DNA of 64,000 bases from contig JARGXX010000073.1 of the NCBI GenBank assembly GCA_030374765.1, positions 434,001 to 498,000 of the forward strand, in the 5' to 3' direction. The stretch comes from Agarophyton chilense. Lineage: Eukaryota > Rhodophyta > Florideophyceae > Gracilariales > Gracilariaceae. Shown piece by piece: positions 52,356-63,497 of the stretch (position 1 is its first letter; every line of letters begins with the position of its first letter). A model generated the notes under the pieces. It saw only the letters and a list, made by a program, of their open reading frames with translations, did not search any database and had not been told where the DNA came from. The position numbers and the translations under genes are program-made.

Positions 52356-53778
52356 TAGTGACAGAAGTAGGATTTGGTCAACTTTAGATATTATTGTTTT
52401 CTTCAGAACGGGAAAACATATGCCAAAGATGAGTGAGGGAGTATGCTGGGCACCTTAGTGTGGCAATAGTAAGTTTTGGGTTAGCATACTGGCTTTTGTT
52501 TGAAAATAACCGCATAATCTGATGAATAAATTACAAATTCTAATTTATATGGAGGGGAGAAAAAAATTTGTTAGGGATATTCAGTATTTAATTGACTTCC
52601 TCCCTCGTCTTCATTTCTCAAGGGATTATCTGTTCTAATCGTTGACTGTAAGTGTATTATGTAATAGGCCATATTCTGATCATGCATGACGGATGACGTT
52701 CTGATATTGATAGTATCGAAACTTGCGACAGTCCCTGTTTTGCAAATCTGAAAAATAGATTTTCTTTCATGAATTCTTCACACATATTGCATCAATGTCC
52801 CAAACTTACATGCCAGCCTTTTATAGGTCCCCAAGCTTCTCCCGTATATCATCTGCACAAGGAAACGTGTACGGATATTTTTTGTCCACTGCATCGTCCC
52901 TCAAAACGATGTACTGATCCACAACCAGGTCTCTTCCAGGGGCCTGGAAGTCGTAAACACTGTGATTGTGTATGGTCCTCTTAAAAGTATTAGATTCAGA
53001 TCACTTCTGAAAGGTTTCTGATGCTACCTTATCAGTACCTATCTGCAGGAACACTTGTGACCCCTGAATCACCTCCGGCTTCTCCCTATCGTTCCAATTC
53101 CCCTGATCCGGCTCATTTGAACGTGCGCAATCAAACCTAATCGTTGCTTGTTCCGAAAGGTTTTGCCTACTTTCCGTAAATAGGGAGTGCAATTCGATCA
53201 ATTTTCCTTTAGAACTATTTCCATTCTGATCCTGGGGCACGTGCATGCTACAGATCCTCCGAAACGATCGTGAGTAAATTGGAACAACTCGAAGTCTTTC
53301 TCAGCAATAAGACATTTCCTCCAAGTCATAAGAGCTGAAATTGCAGTTGTTAAGGTCCCGCATTAGGAACCCAGTACAGTTCATCGAGCGGGGCAAAATG
53401 TGGTCATTACCTATCAAAAAAGTTCGGTACTTTTCTCTTTTTCAAGCAGCGGTGAATGCGTCACTCCATTTGTCAACTTTTTCCGTGGAATTGGTGAGTT
53501 CGCAACACTTGAAAACCTTCTCTTCTGTGGGCAGTTAAGCATATTGTACAGACGACTATAATCAGTTCTAAACGAATTCTTGGATTTTCCAAGCGCCCAT
53601 GCCATCAGTGTATATTCAGAACAGTTCTGAGAAAAGTATTCCAGACGGCTTTCCTGCATGGCTAATGTATTCTTGTGAATTAAAAATGGATAATCACTGC
53701 AAACAAATCCTGTTTGTTTTTGAATGCATCAAGCCACTTTGCGGAGTATTTGACTAAAGTGAATGGTATGGCATGCTC
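52356..53778. other. Intergenic with unassigned minus-strand open stretches
   Basis: Minus-strand frames at 53001-53246 and 53414-53659 have coding-like composition but no recognisable motif. They may be further debris of the copia or another element. Confidence 0.3.
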
Positions 53779-54445
53779 TGTAGTATCCGCTCTAACGGAG
53801 AGAGCAGACACCTGCGACAGCGTTCGGAATGCCGATGGGTCGCTTGCGGCGAAGGAAAAGGGGTGGTAGAGCTACAACACCAGCAAGCTGGAAGTGGGGT
53901 GTAATGCCACTACTCGCCAGCGAGGGTGAACAGTGCAACTGTAAAACGTTGATGGAACGTCGGTACGAGACGGCTCGTGAAGTGGTTGGGGGCTGACTAT
54001 CTGTTATAGCTCGTCCGGATCTCCGGTTAAAAAATCCTAAGCGAGGAACAGAATAGTCATGATGCCCATGTTGTCTCCTTTACTTGGAGTCGGCGCTCAC
54101 CTCCGGTGCACTATATACTGTGTGCCAGGGTGAGTGCCCAAATAAATATATAAATAATACCCAGTGGTCAGCCACCTAGCCAAACCACTGTAAGGGTATG
54201 GTCCCTAATAGACATCTAGCTACAAAGGGTAGTAAAACCAGCCACGTGGATCGCCACTACATGCGCCGTTGCAAGCCAGTCCACTCGTGATACCACGTGT
54301 TCCACTAATGTACCCTGCCTCCTGGCATCCTACGCGGTGTGCCGTTTCATATCACAAGTTTGATGACATCACTCACTTATGAGTTCTAACCGCGACTTCG
54401 CGAAAAACCAACCCATCGGATTCCCCGACATAGTAGAATACTACA
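53779..54445 (-). repeat. 666-bp TG...CA repeat unit, copy 2, inverted
   Basis: Reads TGTAGTATCCGCTC... to ...GAATACTACA on the plus strand and aligns end to end with the reverse complement of 40139-40804. Flanks (TGCTC and CTCAA) show no 5-bp duplication. It is therefore probably one end of a larger element or a rearranged copy, not a solo insertion. Confidence 0.8.
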
Positions 54446-54541
54446 CTCAAGCGAGCGAAAACTCTAAGTCCTGTGAAGAAACCCCCTTGAAGGGCATTGC
54501 ATTTCATATCCCCCTCCTTAGGTGACGAACACGCCGTCGAC

Positions 54542-56228
54542 ATGGCGGGGAGGCAACGGTCCAACCGGCATAAAAGCGAGCCGCGTAACGCGTCCAGCGA
54601 CCACTCGACTGTCGAAGGCAGAGCTGCACAACCGAACGACAAACGCACCAACGCGGTAACCACTCCTCGAACTTCGAGCGCGCTTCTGCACTGTACATCA
54701 ACCTCTATCGAACACCCTCCGATACTTGGGCGAACAATATTCCCGATGAACGGTGGTAACAATCCCCGCCCGGGGTTACGTCTCCGGTTTCCATTCCGCT
54801 CCCCTTCCGCGGGGGAGTGCCTCGTCAACCGCGCCGAGCCGATCCCGGGGTCCCGTTGAAGCTCCAAGACATATCACTCCTGCGGAGGATACCTGGCCCA
54901 TTTATGACGAACTCGTCGTGGAAAATCCGCGTCAACATGCGGCGATTCTTTGGAGAGCTCCGTGGTTCCATCCGACAGCAGTCTTCGACGAAGAGCTCGT
55001 GGCTTCGTATGCTGATGGCAATGCACGTCTTCCGGGCGAGCTGCCGGCTTTGATCACCACCTCGTGGGATTGGCGATGCCGTGTGGCGGTTCCCGTTCAC
55101 GCGGTTCTGCGGCGGAGGCGCTAGTCGGCGGAGGGGGCGCATTGCGTATTCGTCCGCGTCGGCTATTCACGGATCAACCGGGCGAGCTTTCAATACCCCA
55201 TCCCCGACGAATTCGGCTTCGACCTACGGATGTACCGGACTCAGTGTGAGATCGGCTATTGTGACCGCCTTGCGGCGTTGGAAACTTACGCATGGCGCGG
55301 TCAACCGCGAGCGCGTCAAGAAGCGATCGGCTGGGTCCGTCCGATCATTCGTGTCGAGTTCCGTCATCTTATTCGTGAGTCTCGATATCGGTGGTTACAG
55401 AACTTCATCCGCCAGAAGCGTCGGGGCAGATCCCGCTTTGGGTTCTTTGTCCCTTATCAGAACACAGAGATAAACCGGATTAGTCCCTTCTATCAGGTCG
55501 GGCGATACGTTCCCCTGCCTGGGTGGTGGTCCTCCGTCGAGGTGTGCCCGGGATGTCACGTGGAGTTGCCTCCAGTCGTCTCCTATCTGGGCTCGTACCT
55601 CATCGAGCATCCGCACTTCGGATTATGGTCCGTGGTCCTAACCGAATGGGCAGTCCGCGCCACGGCAGACATCTTTTTGAAAGCCTACGACGAGTATCGA
55701 CTGTGGTATCTTCCTCCGCGTTTGTGTGGTTTCATCCGACAGCTGGACCTTCAACTCCCTCTTGGAGGTGTCAATAATGCTGATGAAGCTCAGGAGCTCG
55801 TCGACATCATTGGGCGTGTCGACTGGGCTGCCGTGCCTGTCCGGCAGAGCGGCGGTGGTCAAGAAGCCGGTAGAGCCGATCGGCCCCCGGGGCGTCGCAC
55901 GCCGTTGGGGGGAGATTTCATCTTCTTTAACCCATGGGAGCAGCAAGAGATTTCCGAGGCGGAGGCGTCGGCACTCCGGATGGCTCCGCGAGGCATACCA
56001 TACGGGTATCCCGTGGGGTTGTTCAACTCGGATGACTTCTACTACGCCTATGGCGGTGATGATCTCCCAGATGAGGAGGGCGACTACCGTAACGACGAGG
56101 TCATGGAAGACGTGGGAAACCCCGATGGTGCCGATACTACGGCGCAGCCGGCGCAGGGAGCGACTCATGCAGGTGTGGTGGTCGATCCAGTGGCGGCAGC
56201 GTTGCCGGACAAACCGGAAGTTATCTAG
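54542..56228 (+). pseudogene. Unknown-family ORF next to repeat unit, one frameshift and one TAG
   Basis: The ATG at 54542 opens a basic, Ser/Thr-rich stretch (MAGRQRSNRHKSEPR) to 54859. The coding sense then continues in another frame from about 54800 (HITPAEDTWPIYDELVVENP) to 56228, with a single in-frame TAG at 55122-55124 and no other break over about 1.4 kb. The long part is rich in Trp, Tyr and Arg (FRHLIRESRYRWLQNFIRQK), has a CPGCH motif and ends in an acidic tail (PDEEGDYRNDEVMEDV). I recognise no family. Position beside an LTR-like unit suggests a retroelement gag-like or accessory protein. A segment resembles the plus-strand ORF at 41010-41633. Confidence 0.5.
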
Positions 56229-57165
56229 GTTCTCATGCACCCAGAGGCGGCCGTGATCTCCCAGTTTCTTCGGGGTGTTTGACTGAACGCGCAAGCGGCG
56301 AGTGGCGACATCGGTACGATGAGGGACGCCCTCGTGGCACGCCTGGCCGGCGGGAGTAACTCCGCTAGCAATTCGGCTGGCGCGCACGGTAGTCCGGGTT
56401 CTTCCAACTGATCCCTTGGGATCTTGGTTAGTAAATCCCGCTGTGCGGTAGTGTGTGCAGCAAATTCGAAAATAGTAAACTGCTTCCGTCTATGACGTAT
56501 TTGTTTTTTTTCTTCTCTTCCACTTCTTCTGAGTGTCCTTCTCCAGGTCTTCTGTGCATCTTCTCCTTCTTCCAAGGGTCCTTATCCGATCTTCTGTTCC
56601 TTTATCCCCATTGGGTGTCTTCTTATCCCACTTGGGCTCGGTCTATGGTACGTCAGTGTTCTCGGAATGCTAGTTCAGTGGTCAAAAAAGGAAGAATTGA
56701 AATGACCGAAAAACCCGTGAATTTATCCAAATTTGGAGGTGTTAATTTCCGAAAATATTTTCATTCGTTCATTAGTGCTAGTTTGTATGGGAAGGAAAAC
56801 TAGCACATATCTGCAGTTGTTCTAGTTTTGATGGAGGGAAAACTAGCGTGAATCTTTCTGTCGCCGCAGTTTAAAGGTAAAAGTAGAGATGTGGTGCAGG
56901 AGCAGATTCAATCTTTTTGCGCTCTAGATTGACAGATTAGTACAAACAACCGGTCCCAAAATGGACCTCAAAATAGAAATTGAACATGTAGTACCATCCA
57001 TATCAATAGCAATAGAATCGCAGCCCGACCTGGCAGACCTCACATGCCTTGCATTCTATATTATTCTCCACCGCCCTCCCCTGTCACGTGCCCTGTGTGC
57101 GCCATACTCTCTCTCCGTCTACGCCCCCTACCAACTTCTTTCCCATCACATCTCCTCCACCCACC
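56229..57165. other. Intergenic, left flank of the transposase gene
   Basis: Contains a perfect 10-bp hairpin, GTGCTAGTTT at 56775-56784 and AAACTAGCAC at 56797-56806. Further AACTAG-type motifs lie near 56840-56856. Transposon ends might lie here, but I found no matching inverted copy on the right side. Confidence 0.35.
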
Positions 57166-60100
57166 ATGCCTTCCTGCTGCTTCAACGGTTGCTCCTTCTT
57201 CGCCCGAGAAATCCCCGCCCTCCAGCGGCACCAGAGAAGGTGCCCTCATCGCCTCTCCGCCAACAAGCGCTTCCTCTCCCTTGGCCGAAATGAACCCAAC
57301 TTCCCCCCCCCCGCACAAAACGCCACAAGTCCACCTCACAACTCCCCCCTCATCCTCCTCCCTCACATCGCCCTTCCGACAACGTCCCTCTCGCACACCA
57401 TGACTCCTACCTCCAAGACCAGCTCTCTCTCTCCCTCCACACCCAGGACGCCATCCACGTCGCCACTGCCCCTCTCGGTTCCCCCTCCTCTCTCGCTCTC
57501 TCCCCCCTCCCTCCTTCCACTCCCCCCCTCGACAACCCCCACCTGGAGAAAATGGTCCTCTACATCTCCTCCATCGCCTCCGAGCTTGGACAACGAAAGG
57601 CTGACGAACTCATCACTCTCCTTAATGATCCCCACTTCTCCGAATCAACATTCCGGAACTCAGTCTCCTCCGCAAAGCAATGCCTCGAGCTCCAGGCAGA
57701 CCTCTTCCATCAGAGAATCAGGTGCATTGGTTTCGCCCCCTCCACCATCTTCGATCCCCACAAACGCTTCTCCGCAACCCTCTTCCAGAAAGACGCAATC
57801 CATGTCCTCAAACAACAGCTCGCCTTCGCACACTTCAAGAACACCTTTTTCCACCCCATATCCCAAACATCCGCCTCCGGCTCCCCCGCCTTCGCACACC
57901 GCATGGCAGCCACCCTCGGCTCAAAAGTCGTCCCCGCACTCAAGACCGCCATCATGCAGTCCACAAAAGATAACATCGTCTGGCATCTCCCTCACTCCAC
58001 CGGTATCGACTCCTTCATCGGCCTCGTCCAAATCTACTCCGACAAGTCCTCTACCTCTCTCAAATCTTCTTCCATCACCTCCTACCCCCTCCACACCACC
58101 CTTCTCAACTTCTCCGACTCCTTTCGCCGCAAATGCATCTCCGACAATCTCAAACTCCTCGGCTATCTTCCCACCTCCTTTACCCCAATCACTCCTTCTC
58201 CAGATGCAGATATCATCACTCATTCCTCCTCCATCCCCCGCCAAACAAAAATGGAACTCATACAGCAGACCATCTCCTCCCTCCTTCAACCTCTCTTCTC
58301 TTCCGCCCTCCCCGGTTTCCCCTTCCGCGATGCAGACGGCGTTCTTCGTCAATGCCACCCCATCATCGCCAGCTACTGCGCAGACATTCCCGAGGCAAAG
58401 GATATTCTCGCCATCTCCCACGTCACCCGCCCCCAGCACCCCTGCCACAGATGCTCTGTCCCTCGCTTACAACTCCACCAACACTCTCACGCCCATCCCC
58501 CTCGATCTCTTCCCCTCACCCTTGCATCCCGCAACAAACACTTCTCCCTCCTCAAGGACTCCGAAGCAGCTCTCCTCGCCCGCAAGCCAAGAGTTTCGCG
58601 CAACTTCAAGGAACAAGCTCTCCAAGCACTCCACTCCCTCTCCCTCGCAAAATACCCCTCCCTCTTCGAGTCTTACCCCCTTTTCAACATCACCCCCCTC
58701 CTCACCCCATACAACATCTTCCCCTTCGAATCCCTCCACAACTTCCACCTCGGCGTTTCCAAACTCATCAAGCTCGCCGCCATCGAACGTCTCAGACCAG
58801 GACACCTCTTCACCACCATCAGCTCCACAAACTCCCGCCGTTCCTTCCACTCCGTCCGCACCTCCATCCTCAAGCACTCCAACTTCATCCTCACCGCCAT
58901 CGAAAATCATTCCCCAGCTACCGGCCTCCACATCGACTTCTCTACTTCCGAAAGCGGGCAGTCCCTCAACGGCTTCTTCACAATTGACGGCGTCCGCGGC
59001 ATGCTAGAAGCAAAAGACTACCGCGCCCTCGACATGGTCTTCCCCTTCATCGGCGCCTTCTTCGACCGCTGCTGTGACGAAGCCAATTCCGCTCCCATCA
59101 CAACCGTCTTCTCCAAGTACACAGACCTCCTCCTCACCTCCATGTGCTACAACTCCGTCCCCGAATGGACCACTTCTCGTCTTGCCAAACTCGCCTCCCA
59201 AATCCATTCCTTCAAGCACAGAGCTGTCGATGTTCTCGGTCCATACCATACCTCCAACCTTGGCACCCTCAAATTCTACCTCCTCGATCACATCGTAGAC
59301 GACATTCGACGCTTTGGGGGTCCCCCCTTCAACGATGCAGGCATCTTCGAACAAGCCCATACCCTCTTCAAAGCACATTACTCCCGAACCTCCAAGCGCA
59401 GACCCACCGCGCACAACGAAACCATCCGTGCCATCGAACGCTCCGATGCCGTCAACAATTGGATTTCTCTCTCTGCTGATCCTTCCGTCACCTCATCCTC
59501 CCATGCCCCTCCTCCTCCCTTCCAAGCCCGCAAACCAGGTTTCGTCCGTGATGGCAAGCACACCTCCTTTTCCGATCTCATCACCGCTCACAAATTCCTT
59601 CGAGCAAACCCCCACTCAACAATCTCTTCTCTTCAGGACCTCTTCTCCCCAGACATTATCGCCATCATCTCACAGATTGGAACCCTCGCACTCCCCTCCT
59701 TCGTCACACTCACACTCGAAACAATAGCTCTCAACCAGGACTCCCCCACTCTCCGCCAAACCCGTCTCACATTCGTCAATTCCGCATACGTCGTCGGCGG
59801 CTTCACCCCAACCCTAGACGACTACATCGCCGATCGAAACGAGCTCGCCGTCAAAGATCCCCCTCTCCCACTCATTCAACGTATCTTCGCTGCTCCCTCC
59901 TTCGGTCCCTCTAAAACCCCAAAGTTCTCCCACATCCTCGTTGCCGGTTCCAGCTTCTCCAACCCCACTCCCACCGCCTGGGTCGGCAAGCTCAACTCTC
60001 TTCTTCGCTTCACCACCCCTTCTTCCCCTTCCACTCATAACGAGTTCGCCTTCGTTCAGTTCCTCGAACTCGTTCCACCCCAGGATCAAGTCGATGTATC

Positions 60101-60431
60101 TCTCAATTGCATCTGCCTCCGATGGGCAACAGACGACGAACAAAACCACACCGCCCACCCCCTTCCTATCTCAAACACTTCCAACTCCGACAACGTCTCC
60201 CCCTGGTTCGGCCTCGTACCATCCTCTTCCATTCTCGGCCCCGTTCATGTACTTCGCCAAAACTACCCCGCACCCCCTTTCACCCCTCGATTGCACTGGC
60301 GCTTCCATCGATTTTACCTCAACAGATTCTACCGAGACCCAACTGCCAAGCCCTACTTCTCCAGCACCACCACTGGTGGCACAACACCACCACTGGGTGG
60401 CACCCATAATAATACCTCCCAAGGCACATGA
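57166..60431 (+). CDS. Plavaka/KDZ-like transposase, frameshifted at a poly-C run
   Basis: Large DDE-type transposase of the Plavaka group, related to KDZ transposases. The ATG at 57166 opens a C2H2-like finger (MPSCCFNGCSFF, then PALQRHQRRCPHR). Sense then passes into another frame at a run of ten C at 57303-57312. One extra C would restore a single frame. From there about 1040 codons are open to TGA at 60431. Core landmarks are DSFIGLVQIYSD (first catalytic Asp candidate), SDNLKLLGYLP, the CHRCSVPRL cysteine pair and the ESLHNFHLGVSKL stretch, which corresponds to the family's DxLHxxxLG. A proline-rich C-terminus follows. Codons are strongly C-ending. The gene faces the accessory gene at 60612-63173. 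Family placement is by motif pattern only. Confidence 0.78.
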
Positions 60432-60611
60432 TCCAATAAAATAGTCACCGCTGCTTTTCTTCCATAGCCGACCCCCATCTTGCTCCACCTCCTTACCCCC
60501 TTATCCCCCCGTACCTTATCACTCTCCCACTCCTTGCCTACTCCCCAACGCTAAGCGCTTGAACCGTGGATCTTCTGGTCCACATGACGCTATATAGCAA
60601 TCTAACACCGC
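60432..60611. other. Convergent spacer between transposase and accessory gene
   Basis: 180 bp, CT-rich. It presumably holds both 3' UTRs. Confidence 0.35.
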
Positions 60612-63173
60612 TTAAAGTCTTCTCGCGAGAGTCTCCATGAAATACTCCTCCCTTATCGCCAGATAGATTTTCTCTCTCGACGGTATCCATAGCCCAACCG
60701 TCGCGATTCTCTCCTTATTCCCACTCACATCTCTGCGATTCCCTCCACAGAATCCATCATTCTCAAACTCCTCAGCATACTCATCCTTCACCATGTTCCA
60801 GGCAACCCTCAATATGTCCTCAACAGCCAGTGGCAGAAACCTCCCAAACAGCGTCGAGAACAAAAGTTGCCTTTGGCCTCACCGCCCAACGTCTCTATCC
60901 ATCGTGGTCACCACACATCCAATCCATGCATCAAGTCGCGCAAGATGCATCACCGTCCCATCCACATACTGCCTTTCTCCATTTATGTGACTCTCTACCG
61001 CGTAGCCCATAAACTCCTCCAACACTTTCAACGACACCTGATTTCGAAAATACCTATCTGCCTCACCAAAGTCCTCCAAGTTCTCAGACACCTTCGATCC
61101 AGAATAAGTAATATCTTCAATCGCACTCGTTCTCCACGCACACGGCTTACCTCTCCCATCCTCCCCCGACCCCATCAACTTCTCCTGCGCCTCCTCAATC
61201 TGCTTCTTCAACTCCGCCCAAAGCTCCGTCCCTTCAGTCACCTTAGCTCGTTTCGCGATCAAATCATATCCAAGCATGGAAAACAGCTTATCACGCGCTG
61301 CTCGCTTCCGCACCCCAACCGCATCGCTCAATGTCTGCTTCATCCTCTGTCTCAATCACCTATCCGCACTTACATTTTCCACGCACTCCTCTCTCCTCCC
61401 CGCTTCCCTTATCGACTCCCATTTCTCTCCCATTAACTCAGTCTCTACCACGTGCTTCAACAACAAATGGCTCCCGCCCTCTGTCGACGGCGTATACGGT
61501 CTCATCTCATATGCAACCTCAATTGGACATCTCGGAAACATTTCCTTCTCTCCCACCACAAACACACTTTCCTCCATACTCTCCCCAACCGCCTCACTTC
61601 TATTCTTCCAGCTTCGACCCACATTCTCGGTGTCGAAGCAAAGTTCCGATGTCTCCAGTTTTGCATAATGAAGAATCCTATCATACACACGACGTGCAAA
61701 TCCATAAAAGCATTCCCACACTCCAATGTCATACTTTCGTCGCCGCGTCACGCCTCCCTCCCCCCTCCCTTCCCCAGCGATTCTACCTTTCAACGCCTCC
61801 CTCAAACTCTCAATCAGCACATTCTGCTGCTTCATTTCCTCCCTCGCCCGATCCAGCTCCGTTTGGGTCATTTACAAACTCACCATCACACTGTAGCTGT
61901 CTTCCTTCATACGTCCCATTTGTCCCTTCAACACATTCATGTTCTCAATTAGCATGGACCGCGACAACAAACCTATGTCCTCATCATTTGCTTCATTTTC
62001 CACTATACGGACGGCGTTCTCCAAGACATTTAAATTCACATTCTCCCCGTTATCATTATTCCTTGTGAATACAATGTTTCTCCTTACTCGCATACCTTCC
62101 GGCGTCCTTCGCCTTGCGTTCACCTCAAACCCTTCAACTCCCAAACCCACCCCTCTCCTCGGTGGCAAACGCTCCACATCTTCTCCCTGATGAGAAAGAA
62201 CTGCTGCTCTTCCATCGCCTTCCTCCCCTGAACCACGTGTTCTCCCTCCAGCAAACCCCCTTCTCCCCCCCTCACTCACATGCACTTCTCTGCTTTCCCT
62301 TTCGTCTATCGCTCTTCTTCCTGTAACTCGAACACTCCCCATTCTTTCCCTTGCACGCTCTCTCCTTTCTTCCACGTAATCTAAGTTCGCCCCCTCCCAT
62401 CTTTCCGCCTGTTCCCCCGCGGTAACTCCAACACTCTCTCCTTCTGTTCTCTCTCGAACGACTCTTGCGCCCGCGACTAGACCACTACTGGGTCCAACTA
62501 TTCTACCCTCCCCACCACGGCTACTCTCTATTCTCCCTTTCTGTATCTCATCATCACCGTCCTCTTCCCTCATATCCGTAAACGATACCCTTGCTTCTTC
62601 AACGCCTCTGAGGCGGGATCCACGTTCTCCGGTCATTCTCTCTCCCTCCTTACGCCCCTTCGTCCTCTCATTCGGAATCTCTTCACCTCCTTCAGGTGCA
62701 GAGCATGGATTTACCGGCTCCACATCAGCTGAAGACGTGAGTACAGCACTTAGAGTCCGCTCGGATGCATCCCGTCTCCTTGTCCACCCTCGAGCTCTGC
62801 TCGCCCTCCCCCGCAATCCACTTCTAGGTACACGCGTGCGGTTGCTTCGCACGCCATCCCGTTTTCCATCGCCGCTCCGCACCATCTCTCCCGTAGGCGA
62901 CGTGATTTGCTCCGTACGCGACGTGATTTGCGCCGCACTCTCCTCCGTCACCGTCTCCTTTGCCCGAACAGCCATTCCTTTGCCCCCACTCGCCTCTCCT
63001 TCCCCACCATCTTGCCTTGATCTACCTCTCAGGCGCACGCCTCCCTTCTCTCCACTCGCGCCCTGGAGCCTACGCCCCTTGTCCCTTCCGCCCTCCGCAT
63101 CCCCTCCATGCCGCCGTGATTTTGTACCGCGACCGCTAGTGTTCTCGCTTCTCGATTTGCGCTTCGGAGCCAT
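60612..63173 (-). pseudogene. Arg/Glu/Gly-rich accessory gene of the transposon, three in-frame stops
   Basis: One minus-strand frame is continuous for 854 codons from the ATG at 63173, broken only by TAA at 61872, TGA at 61356 and TGA at 60879. Residues 1-380 are basic and disordered (MAPKRKSRSENTSGRG, then many RGG, GER and REE stretches). A conserved-looking region follows (RNIVFTRNNDNGENVNLNVL). After the first stop a coiled coil appears (ELDRAREEMKQQNVLIESLR). Globular parts come next (WECFYGFARRVYDRILHYAK), then LFSMLGYDLIAKRAKV and FGRFLPLAVEDILRVAWNM. I recognise no family. DNA- or RNA-binding and oligomerisation are suggested by composition. The convergent, compact arrangement with the transposase suggests one two-gene element. 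Confidence 0.6.
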
Positions 63174-63497
63174 GGTTGAAGAGAGAGAGAGCGATCGTGG
63201 TATGGTCTTCCACGCGTTGCAATGCGATGGATGGGAGAAAAGCTTCGAAACATTCTGCTTCCAAAAATATACCTCCACCCTTTTCGTGTTCTCAGAAAAC
63301 CCCCAAACTTTTCAGATATTTTAAATATGCGCTCGAACGCACCAGATATTGGAAAAGTATTCTCCTTCGGTTTACATGACTTTCCTTTAGCATATGTACT
63401 ACGTCACGCTTTGACGTTATATGTAGCGACAAACATAGTAAAAGCCCACAATATCTGGTACACTACAATGAAGTAAAGTAACAAAAGCGATGCACTT
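63174..63497. other. Spacer between accessory gene and SET-domain gene
   Basis: 324 bp, AT-rich in contrast to the CT-rich element. It holds the accessory gene's upstream region and the SET gene's 3' flank. Confidence 0.35.

Noticed and set aside
55638..56387. 249-residue minus-strand ORF
   Set aside because: Antisense to the better-supported plus-strand ORF; composition typical of a shadow frame.
58133..58987. 284-residue Pro/Arg/His-rich ORF
   Set aside because: Out-of-frame shadow of the transposase catalytic region, which has recognisable motifs in the other frame.
57049..59007. 652-residue Ser/Pro/Thr-rich plus-strand ORF overlapping the transposase
   Set aside because: Only its first 45 or so codons after 57166 (zinc finger) are real; the rest is an off-frame reading of the C-rich transposase sequence.
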